Of a DNA stretch of 5,745 nt, positions 1-4,819 are shown piece by piece; positions within the stretch are counted from its first letter, which is position 1, and every line of letters begins with the position of its first letter. The DNA is from Deltaproteobacteria bacterium. Lineage in GTDB: Bacteria > Desulfobacterota > Desulfarculia > Adiutricales > Adiutricaceae. Position numbers and translations under genes: made by a program. Location of the stretch: positions 1-5,745 of the forward strand of contig JAITQT010000352.1 of assembly GCA_031288745.1 (NCBI GenBank). Direction: 5' to 3'. The notes beneath the pieces are model-generated. The model saw only the letters and a program-made list of their open reading frames with translations. It searched no databases and was not told the origin of the DNA.

Positions 1-239
1 GGTTTGAAGTCGTAATCGGATTGGTCGATCCAAAGACCTTTAAAAAGATCGCGTTTCCCCTTTAAAAGTTCTCTAAGGGTATCAAGCAGCATTGATTTTC
101 CGAACCGGCGAGGTCGAGAGAGGAAAAAGCAGCCTTCTTTTTTTATAATTGGATAAAGGAACTTGGTTTTATCCACATAAAGGAAATTATTCTTTCTAAT
201 TTTGGAAAACGTCTGGCCAGCGCTCGGTAATTCTAACAT
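1..239 (-). CDS. AAA-ATPase-like protein (PF09820 type), N-terminal part, cut by window edge
   Basis: I read this by translating the complement. The frame opens at an ATG (237-239) and stays open for 79 codons to the left edge, so the gene is partial. The product begins MLELPSAGQTFSKIRKNNFL and continues with YVDKT (residues 21-25) and SRPRRFGKSM (41-50). That order (a 'lP.G..F..iR..n..YVDKT' start followed by a P-loop written SRPRRFGKS) is the hallmark of the AAA-ATPase-like family, often paired with a C-terminal PD-(D/E)XK nuclease-like domain that would lie outside the window. The P-loop lysine and serine (K48, S49) are intact. A strong ribosome site, AGGAG, lies about 6 nt before the ATG and supports this start. 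The biological role of the family is not well established; members are often multicopy in anaerobes and gut bacteria. The fragment is somewhat more AT-rich than the operon genes to the right. Family assignment is confident; whether the gene is intact cannot be judged. Confidence 0.88.
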   Translation of the reverse strand, partial: MLELPSAGQTFSKIRKNNFLYVDKTKFLYPIIKKEGCFFLSRPRRFGKSMLLDTLRELLKGKRDLFKGLWIDQSDYDFK

Positions 240-274
240 TGATATCTCCTCTATTGGGCCTGATGGAGATTACT

Positions 275-301
275 ATTTTAGCCCATATCTTTAAATCTTA
301 A
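275..301 (-). promoter_or_regulatory. Possible promoter of the AAA-ATPase gene
   Basis: On the minus strand a TAAAAT box (275-280) lies about 35 nt before the start codon. A TTAAGA box (296-301) sits 15 nt upstream of it. The -10 match is good (5 of 6), but the spacing is short and the surroundings are AT-rich, so chance matches are easy. Tentative. Confidence 0.25.
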
Positions 302-312
302 CTTATTTATAG

Positions 313-346
313 GCTTAAAGGCAATAGACTCCTAAAGCCTTTAAGC
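313..346. repeat. 10-bp perfect inverted repeat upstream of the AAA-ATPase gene
   Basis: GCTTAAAGGC (313-322) and GCCTTTAAGC (337-346) are exact reverse complements around a 14-nt loop. The pair lies about 75 nt upstream of the ATPase start codon and just upstream of the weak promoter boxes. It has no T-run on either side, so it is not a convincing terminator. A dimeric operator or an RNA hairpin are both possible. Confidence 0.5.
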
Positions 347-612
347 GTGACTATCAGAAATTGGAAAACAGTCTACGAGCAGCAAAATGCTTCCCTACCA
401 CATGGAGTGCGCTTCTTAGTTTAGCTTCCATTGTAACTACGAAAGGTTAAACAACCATCGCCGAATAAAGCTACTCTTAAACCTTAGTCGTCTAAATCAG
501 GTGAACCCTTACGGGCTAGGTGATGAGGTGACCCAAAGCTTTTGACTAAAATTAATCCACAATTTAGGCCTTATCTTTAGTCGAGTGGGAAGTGGAAAAC
601 AAGGTCTTGACG
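347..612. other. AT-rich spacer with no recognisable gene
   Basis: I see no open frame of useful length on either strand, no tRNA, and no match to RNase P RNA, tmRNA or SRP RNA that I can recognise. The only structure I noted is a perfect 7-nt inverted pair, GACTAAA (543-549) with TTTAGTC (575-581). Its arms recall the TTTAGTC half-stems of the hairpin array at 918-1037. An unrecognised structured RNA cannot be excluded. Confidence 0.4.
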
Positions 613-616
613 AGGC

Positions 617-663
617 CTTGTGAACGGGTACTTATTTGGTAACCGTTCACCAAGTCTTTTTTT
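617..663 (+). terminator. Hairpin followed by a run of seven T (terminator-like)
   Basis: CTTG-TGAACGG (617-627) pairs with CCGTTCA (643-649) plus CAAG (651-654), with C650 bulged. TAC/GTA (629-631 with 639-641) adds three inner pairs past a G-A mismatch, leaving a 7-nt loop. TCTTTTTTT follows directly. The shape fits a rho-independent terminator on the plus strand, but no plus-strand gene lies upstream. The 3' arm belongs to the dispersed repeat that starts at 639, and the second repeat copy lacks the 5' arm, so the hairpin may be an accident of where that repeat sits. Confidence 0.4.
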
Positions 664-770
664 CCCCAAGTTGCGGCTGGTAGCGACTTTCGAGTGGTAA
701 TTAAGTTTTAGCATACCCTTAAATTCGTAACATTAGTTCTTTTAACGTTTCTACTTAGCTCTCTGCTCCA
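639..770 (+). repeat. Dispersed direct repeat, copy 1 (at least 132 bp)
   Basis: This stretch matches 5614-5745 with no gaps and 126 of 132 positions identical by my hand alignment. The differences are at 644, 651, 669, 696, 723 and 727. It starts at GTAAC and includes a T7CCCC run and GTTGCGGCTGGTAGCGAC. Copy 2 reaches the window end still matching, so the true unit is probably longer and may continue past 770 here. I see no coding frame, transposase or tRNA in it. An intergenic dispersed repeat, a MITE-like element, an insertion-sequence end or a conserved noncoding RNA all remain possible. Confidence 0.9.
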
Positions 771-835
771 ACCATATATTTTTCTTTGATCGAAGCGCAA
801 AAAGTCACCTTATATGAGTCCTTAAATTTGTAACA
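717..835 (+). repeat. 16-nt direct repeat pair inside and beside the dispersed repeat
   Basis: CCTTAAATTCGTAACA (717-732) recurs as CCTTAAATTTGTAACA (820-835), 103 nt apart with one difference. The first lies inside the 132-bp repeat and the second beyond its proven right end. This hints that the element has internal sub-repeats or that its right part extends past 770. Confidence 0.5.
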
Positions 836-902
836 GAGCCTTATTACTAGTTAATTTTTTTTGACTATTTTGATTTTAAGAGGTTTTTGCGCTTCGCTCA
901 AA
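785..902. repeat. 19-nt inverted-repeat pair (18/19) 80 nt apart
   Basis: TTTGATCGAAGCGCAAAAA (785-803) is the reverse complement of 884-902 except for one position. The inner 13 nt, CGAAGCGCAAAAA, match exactly. The 80 nt between are very AT-rich and open in no useful frame. Layout and size (118 bp in all) resemble a small non-autonomous element with terminal inverted repeats, but I see no clear target-site duplication outside the arms. Confidence 0.55.
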
Positions 903-917
903 TAAAGTATTCTAGAT

Positions 918-1037
918 CGCCGACATTAGTCGGCGGAATTTGATGAAGTTCTTCTCAAGCGGCTTTAGCCGCTCAAAAGCGACTTTAGTCGCAATTTCAA
1001 GCCACCAGCTTTAGCTGGTGGTAGTTGACTTTGTCAA
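918..1037. repeat. Array of five short hairpins sharing a C-TTTA-G tip
   Basis: Five perfect stem-loops sit head to tail: CGCCGAC-ATTA-GTCGGCG (918-935), AGCGGC-TTTA-GCCGCT (958-973), GCGAC-TTTA-GTCGC (979-992), CCACCAGC-TTTA-GCTGGTGG (1002-1021) and TTGAC-TTT-GTCAA (1025-1037). Stems are 7, 6, 5, 8 and 5 bp and differ in sequence. Every loop is closed by C-G and is TTTA, or one change from it. The three stem bases next to the loop are always purine-purine-C paired with G-pyrimidine-pyrimidine. Stem changes are therefore compensated while the tip is fixed. It is not a CRISPR array, because there is no constant repeat with spacers. It is not a single terminator either. Function unknown; it could be an RNA or single-strand DNA fold recognised by its loop. 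Confidence 0.85.
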
Positions 1038-1421
1038 AAAAAGACGGAAAACCGATCCAATAAAGACTATTCCCAAAAAAAGTCGGAAAATATTGTCCAG
1101 CTTGATATTACCAGTAAAAAGGAGACCATCCTGGTTCAGTTTTACCACGAAAAAGTATACCACCCGTGATCAAAAAAAATAAAATTACCTTATGGACCCA
1201 CAATCTTGCTCGGGGCCTATAAGATTTACTTTTAGGGGAAAAAATAACTTAAATATCGTTTAGACAGTGGACAAGTTTTCCGTCATTAATTGGTCACATT
1301 TAACCGTCTATGTTTGGAGAATTTCTTCCAGCACAAGCAATATATTGATGCGTTTTATGCGCTAAAAACCTTATTTAAGGCGACTAACCTGCCTTTATCG
1401 ACAAGGAAAACTAGAGGATGA
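1029..1421 (+). pseudogene. Possible decayed coding frame of unknown family, four internal stops
   Basis: One plus-strand frame runs 131 codons interrupted only by TGA at 1167, TAG at 1233, TAA at 1245 and TAA at 1287, ending at TGA 1419. This is fewer stops than I would expect by chance in such AT-rich DNA. Two stretches read like protein: NIVQLDITSKKETILVQFYH before the first stop and ENFFQHKQYIDAFYALKTLF in the last segment. The beginning carries an in-frame 39-nt duplication giving QKKTEN and then QKKSEN. I do not recognise a family, and there is no good start codon or ribosome site. It may be a remnant of a gene or transposase, or may be ordinary spacer. Confidence 0.28.
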
Positions 1422-1425
1422 GAAG

Positions 1426-1441
1426 GAGGTTTAAACCTCAA
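1426..1441. repeat. 14-bp perfect palindrome, arm of a 12-nt inverted repeat around the intron region
   Basis: GAGGTTTAAACCTC (1426-1439) is a perfect palindrome. Its right part, TTTAAACCTCAA (1430-1441), reappears inverted at 2182-2193, overlapping the stop codon of the paaK-like gene. The terminator-like hairpin and the group II intron lie between these two sites. Confidence 0.5.
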
Positions 1442-1459
1442 TTAATCAAATTTTTCAAT

Positions 1460-1491
1460 GGAGCCCCGTGGTTTCCTTGAGGGGCCCCTTT
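1460..1491. terminator. GC-rich terminator-like hairpin, target of the group II intron
   Basis: GGAGCCCC (1460-1467) pairs with GGGGCCCC (1481-1488), with a single A-C mismatch and a 13-nt loop. It is followed by TTTG and then directly by the intron's first base. Class C group II introns characteristically insert just 3' of intrinsic-terminator hairpins, so this is the expected target. No plus-strand gene is seen upstream. With the intron removed, the hairpin would lie about 17 nt beyond the paaK stop, so it most likely ends the minus-strand operon, although the T-run on that strand is poor. Confidence 0.6.
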
Positions 1492-2029
1492 GGTGTGCTC
1501 GGTAGGGGAGCTAACTCGAGCGATATAACGTTCGCTCCAGACTTGGTAGTAAACTGTAGCCGAAGGCTAGGGTGTTAGCCGTGAGGCCCATCCGAAAGAG
1601 CCGAAGGCAAACCCTTGGCCCGACGAATAGAAATCGCAACAGGTAGAGATGAGCGGATTAGCTTACCAAATAAAGCGAAGTGCAATACTGCCTGAACTCA
1701 TGGATGAAAATACGGCGGGTAGGTGAGGGGAAAGTTAGCGCTTTAACCAGGGTTAGATCTCACGTGGCTATTAACTTGGCCAAAGGTTCGGTAACGGGCC
1801 TTTGTGGCGTGATAAGTTAGCAGAAAAGCTATAGTACCGAAGGGACGAACTTCGGGAAGGGATGAGCGGTAGTTGTTCACTAATATGTGAAAGGGCAATC
1901 ATGTGCATAGAGCAGAAAACCGCAGATGAGGCGGGCTATCTCGAGGCGGGTAGGTTGGAAACTAAGAGGAATCAGGAAGGGCTAAGTGTGGAAACCTTAG
2001 TAGCAATAGGCGAGGACAACGAGAAAGGT

Positions 2030-2068
2030 ATGATGTCGAATAACCTATTAGAACGCATCTTGGCTTAA
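2030..2068 (+). pseudogene. Remnant of the intron-encoded reverse transcriptase (first 12 codons)
   Basis: The reading MMSNNLLERILA followed by TAA resembles the usual opening of group II intron reverse transcriptases ('..NLLERIL.RENL..A..RV..NKG'). All catalytic regions, including the YADD-containing fingers-palm and the maturase domain, are absent. The stop follows immediately, and about 30 nt later the domain V region begins, so a deletion has removed essentially the whole protein. The longer open frame leading in from 1862 is intron RNA sequence that happens to be open; only its last dozen codons carry the protein relic. Confidence 0.75.
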
Positions 2069-2100
2069 CAGGTAACGTCATGCTTAATATTGGACTACCG

Positions 2101-2172
2101 AATCGCCCGGTGCCGAACGGCCCGCCTAGGTGGTGTGGGAGGACGGCGGGGCAAACCCGCCTCCTACCCGAT
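2101..2172 (+). ncRNA. Group II intron domains V and VI
   Basis: The lower domain V stem pairs ATCGCC (2102-2107) with GGTGGT (2129-2134) and keeps the CGC catalytic triad (2104-2106) seen in class C introns. A GAAC tetraloop (2115-2118) caps it. The upper part is irregular: C2108 faces A2128, T2111 faces C2122, and there is an extra base beside the CG bulge. Domain VI pairs GGCGGG (2145-2150) with CCCGCC (2156-2161) and GGGAGGA (2137-2143) with TCCT and CCC (2162-2169), leaving A2166 bulged as the branch point. Confidence 0.82.
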
Positions 2173-2188
2173 TAGCCATATTTGAGGT

Positions 2189-3496
2189 TTAAATCTTGCC
2201 TTGCCGTCGGTCAAAGACCTTTTGATTTTTATCCTTGGCCCTAGGTAAAGTTTTGGGCGGCACTAGCACCACCTTAACCATGAGACCTAGGTAGTTTTTA
2301 ATTTTATCTTGCACTTCGTTAGAGAGCTGATCGGCTATGGGAAAAGGCAAATCATCTAAGGCCTCGATTTGGATTTCCAAGGTGTCTAGGCACTCCCGAC
2401 GGTCAACTAAAATGTGGTAATAGGGGCTTAAGCCAAAGGTGGAGAGCACTTGTTCTTCAATTTGAGAGGGGAAAATTTTAAGCCCTCTAACCATGATCAG
2501 ATCGTCTGCGCGGCCCATGACCCTAGTCATCCTCCTATACGTTCGGCCGCATGGGCAGGGCTGGTCAAAGAGAGAGGTAATATCTCCGGTGCGATACCTA
2601 ATTAGTGGTACGGCCTCTTTAGTTAAAGTGGTTATGACCAGCTCCCCTTCTTGGCCTAGGCTTAGAGGCCTCCCGCTTTCAGGGTTGATAATTTCCGGGA
2701 TAAAGTGGTCTTCAAAGATATGAAGCCCATGGCGGCCTTCAAGGCATTCCATGGAGACGCCCGGGCCTAAAACTTCCGACAGGCCATATACGTTTAGGGC
2801 CACGATGCCTAAGCTATTTTCAATTCTAACCCTTAAGCTCTCACTCCAGACCTCGGCACCTAAGATTCCTACCCTCAGAGGAAACTCGTCTTTTTCCCGA
2901 AAATCAAAGCCTTGCTCTTTGGCGATTTCTCCTAAATAGAGGGCAAAGCTTGGGGTGCAGCAAAGGGCGGCTACTTTTAAATCGCGCATCAGGCGCACTT
3001 GACGGTGACTAAAGCCGGTCGAGGAAGGCAGCACCGCCGCCCCCAACAGCTGAGCCCCGTGATGAAAGCCTAGGCCCCCAGTCATCAAGCCGTAGTTAAA
3101 GGCCACGTTAACCACATCGCCTGGGCCAACCCCGGCGGCGTTTAAAGAGCGGGCTACTAAAAAGTTCCACAGTTCCAGATCCGAAGGAGTGTAGCCGACT
3201 ACGCTCATCTTGCCGCTTGTGCCGGAAGAGGCCTGAAAGCAAGAAATATTTTCTACTCCATAGGCCCCTAGGCCTAAAGGTAAGTAGTCTAAAATATCTT
3301 CTTTAGATATTAGCGGCAAACGCTCCAGATCGTCTAAGCTTTTAAAACTATCAGGGTTAAATCCGGCTTGTTTAAATGTTTTAGAATAAAAAGGAGAGTG
3401 CTGACTAATAATCTCTAAATTAGTTTTGAGACGGATAAATTGGATTTTCTCCAATTCATCTCTAGATAGGGTTTCGTGTAAGGCGTTTAAAATCAT
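2189..3496 (-). CDS. paaK: Phenylacetate-CoA ligase-like enzyme (AMP-forming)
   Basis: The product (435 aa, normal length for PaaK) is a soluble adenylate-forming enzyme that should convert an aryl acid such as phenylacetate, with ATP and CoA, to the aryl-CoA, AMP and PPi. Motifs appear in order: phosphate-binding loop SSGTSGK (90-96), YGLSE followed by GPG (237-246), YRTGD (301-305), the PCPCGRTYRRM stretch (313-323) and the hinge GRADDLIMVRG (328-338) leading into FPSQIEE (342-348). C-terminal PRAKDKNQK (418-426) aligns with the family's PRSEGKAVR, keeping the catalytic lysine as K423. Departures from consensus are the loop (family TTGKPT is TSGKMS here) and the hinge (GLKIFP for GVNVFP), so the true acid could differ from phenylacetate. 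The start follows GGGGAGCT; AGGGG 9 nt upstream is the better-spaced ribosome site. It is the last gene of the operon, 82 nt after the transglycosylase. Confidence 0.9.
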   Translation of the reverse strand: MILNALHETLSRDELEKIQFIRLKTNLEIISQHSPFYSKTFKQAGFNPDSFKSLDDLERLPLISKEDILDYLPLGLGAYGVENISCFQASSGTSGKMSVVGYTPSDLELWNFLVARSLNAAGVGPGDVVNVAFNYGLMTGGLGFHHGAQLLGAAVLPSSTGFSHRQVRLMRDLKVAALCCTPSFALYLGEIAKEQGFDFREKDEFPLRVGILGAEVWSESLRVRIENSLGIVALNVYGLSEVLGPGVSMECLEGRHGLHIFEDHFIPEIINPESGRPLSLGQEGELVITTLTKEAVPLIRYRTGDITSLFDQPCPCGRTYRRMTRVMGRADDLIMVRGLKIFPSQIEEQVLSTFGLSPYYHILVDRRECLDTLEIQIEALDDLPFPIADQLSNEVQDKIKNYLGLMVKVVLVPPKTLPRAKDKNQKVFDRRQGKI

Positions 3497-3515
3497 AGCT
3501 CCCCACCCCTAACAA

Positions 3516-3554
3516 CCCCGGCTGAGCCGGAGTGCCGATATAGAGACGCCGGGG
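3516..3554 (-). promoter_or_regulatory. Alternative hairpins in the paaK leader
   Basis: The spacer before paaK is GC-rich and foldable. CCCCGGC (3516-3522) pairs perfectly with GCCGGGG (3548-3554). The same left arm can instead make a tight hairpin, CCGGC-TGA-GCCGG (3518-3530). The two folds exclude each other and both lie within 60 nt of the paaK start, shortly after the upstream stop codon. Neither is followed by a long T-run on the minus strand. They could slow or partly end transcription between the genes, or mask the leader; no ligand-binding class is recognised. Confidence 0.4.
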
Positions 3555-3578
3555 CGGTGGCCGCCTAGGCGCACGAGT

Positions 3579-4748
3579 TTAGCCTGATATATGTCTGGCC
3601 ACGTATAAAACGGTGTTAACGTAAGTTCCACTACGATTGTAGCGCATTATGACTTGGCGGCGTTGGTTTTCGTCTTTCATGTCCCCTCGCCAGCCGTTTT
3701 CTTTTAAATACCGGCCGATACTGAAAATGGCGTCGGCTTTGTTGAATAGATCTATTTGGCCGTCTTCATCGCCGTCTTCAGCAAATTTATCAATATTAGA
3801 AGGCATAAATTGACCGTAGCCAATGGCCCCGTAAATAGAGCCGGGAAAAGAAGCCGGGTCGAGTCTGTTTTTCCAGGCGTAATTAAGTAAGGCCTTAAGT
3901 TCTTCTTGGGCCCAAGAGCCGCGCTTTTGAGCGGTTTGAACTAAATAACTCCTAGTTTGCTCGTCAACGTCGATATCCTTTAGATGTTCGGCGATAAGAG
4001 AGTAATCGGCACTAGCGGCCATAGAGGCCAGGGAAAAGGCGGCCTTTTTTTGACCAAAGTTCTTCCCATAGCCTGTCTCTATCCACATAATGGAGGCTAC
4101 TAGCGGGCCTGGCACGCCGTGGCGGCGTTCCATGGCCTCAAATAGGCTTTTATCCTGGCGATAATGCTCTGAGATGACCTTAAGGGCTGAGGGGTTGGTA
4201 AACTGGGAGTAGGTGGAGACCCGCGAGGGGCGGACGGCGGAGGGGTGTTTGTAGTCGGCTAAGGATCTAGTAGCGCTGGTGGCCACAAGTAAAGTTAATC
4301 TTTTATCAAGTGAGTCAGTCACCCTACCGTCGGGGCTTAGACCGTGCTTAGTTTGAAAGGTCTCAATAACTTTTTTGGTCCCCGAGCCTAAGCGGCCGTC
4401 GATAGTTAGATCGAAGCCTAGCTGGAAGAGTTTTTCCTGGACACTCTTAGTTAAATCGGAGCGAAAATAGATGCCGAAGAGTTCTTTAAGCTTAGCTGTC
4501 ATGGGCGCTGGGTTAAAGGTAAGCTCTGGGGAGGAAAAAAATAGGAGTAGTTTTTGGCGATCTAAGCCAGAGGCGGCAAGCCTTCCGGCCAAAGGGCCCC
4601 AAGGTTGAGGCGCAGAAGTAAGAGGAGGGGTGACTTTAACCTCGGGCGAGGTTTTTCTCGGCTCTCCTACGGGGCGAGGCCCGGCAACTACGCAGCCTTG
4701 TAGTAATAAGGCTAGAGATAATATTAGCGTTAGAGCGGAAAATTTCAT
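3579..4748 (-). CDS. mltB: MltB-like lytic murein transglycosylase lipoprotein with internal peptidoglycan-binding domain
   Basis: The product (389 aa) should cleave the MurNAc-GlcNAc bond of peptidoglycan, forming 1,6-anhydro ends, while anchored to the outer membrane facing the periplasm. A lipoprotein signal (1-19) ends in LLQGC with C19 as the lipid-bearing cysteine, followed by a proline-rich linker. Residues about 50-95 (GLDRQKLLLFF and KLKELFG) look like the start of the MltB catalytic domain. Residues about 98-155 form a peptidoglycan-binding type 1 domain (IDGRLGSGTKKVIETFQ). The catalytic core resumes near 165, with E224 in IMWIETGYG as the expected acid, GAIGYGQFMPSNI (308-320), and an EF-hand-like DGDEDGQID (325-333) resembling the calcium site of MltB. 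I chose ATG at 4748 because GAGG lies 6 nt before it and the signal then starts MKF; a TTG four codons upstream overlaps that ribosome site. It follows the LOG gene by 71 nt. Confidence 0.9.
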   Translation of the reverse strand: MKFSALTLILSLALLLQGCVVAGPRPVGEPRKTSPEVKVTPPLTSAPQPWGPLAGRLAASGLDRQKLLLFFSSPELTFNPAPMTAKLKELFGIYFRSDLTKSVQEKLFQLGFDLTIDGRLGSGTKKVIETFQTKHGLSPDGRVTDSLDKRLTLLVATSATRSLADYKHPSAVRPSRVSTYSQFTNPSALKVISEHYRQDKSLFEAMERRHGVPGPLVASIMWIETGYGKNFGQKKAAFSLASMAASADYSLIAEHLKDIDVDEQTRSYLVQTAQKRGSWAQEELKALLNYAWKNRLDPASFPGSIYGAIGYGQFMPSNIDKFAEDGDEDGQIDLFNKADAIFSIGRYLKENGWRGDMKDENQRRQVIMRYNRSGTYVNTVLYVARHISG

Positions 4749-4754
4749 TTTTTT

Positions 4755-4766
4755 CCTCAAACGAGG
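4755..4766 (-). promoter_or_regulatory. Start-deciding ribosome site, possibly in a small hairpin
   Basis: On the minus strand GAGG (4755-4758) precedes the chosen ATG by six A's. The same GAGG can pair with CCTC (4763-4766) around a 4-nt loop. The site decides the start in favour of 4748 over the upstream TTG at 4758-4760, which overlaps it. The four-pair stem is too weak to claim regulation. Confidence 0.5.
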
Positions 4767-4819
4767 TTGGTGTCAAACCGAGCAAGCTAAAAAAGACGGG
4801 CCCCAATAGTGGCCTCGCT

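Larger units (their letters stand above)
1493..2172 (+). mobile_element. Class C group II intron with its reverse transcriptase deleted (680 nt)
   Basis: The 5' end is GTGTG, matching the GUGYG rule. The body carries segments I recognise from bacterial class C introns, such as the CCGAAGGCAAACC element near 1602 and GGGTAGGTGAGGGGAAAGTT near 1718. The 3' end has a domain V-like fold (2102-2134) and a domain VI hairpin whose bulged A2166 is at position -7 from a 3' end in AT, as expected. A CAAA at 1667-1670 can pair with the TTTG that ends the 5' exon, a plausible EBS1-IBS1 contact. An intact relative carries an intron-encoded reverse transcriptase in domain IV and is near 2 kb; here only its first residues survive (2030-2068). 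The RNA could fold and splice only with protein supplied in trans. It lies 16 nt from the paaK stop, on the opposite strand. Identity is confident; splicing ability is unknown. Confidence 0.9.

Noticed and set aside
347..640. Housekeeping RNA gene (RNase P, tmRNA, 6S or SRP RNA)
   Set aside because: None of the conserved cores of these RNAs could be recognised on either strand. Left as an unexplained spacer.
918..1037. CRISPR array or integron attC site
   Set aside because: There is no constant repeat separated by unique spacers; each unit is a different perfect hairpin. No attC core sites (GTTRRRY or RYYYAAC) were seen around it.
1862..2068. 68-codon plus-strand open frame
   Set aside because: It lies inside the group II intron RNA. 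Its first 56 codons overlap intron RNA sequence and resemble no protein; only the last dozen codons correspond to the reverse transcriptase start, reported as a remnant.
2493..2723. 76-codon plus-strand open frame
   Set aside because: It is wholly antisense to the strongly supported paaK-like gene, with no family resemblance; a shadow frame.
2751..2939. 62-codon plus-strand open frame
   Set aside because: Antisense to the paaK-like gene and without protein-like motifs; a shadow frame.
4758..4760. TTG as the start of the transglycosylase gene
   Set aside because: It overlaps the GAGG ribosome site that serves the ATG at 4746-4748. The ATG gives a normal lipoprotein signal and has better spacing.
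4749..4819. Terminator between the LOG and transglycosylase genes
   Set aside because: No GC-rich stem with a following T-run was found on the minus strand. The spacer is short, so read-through is more likely.
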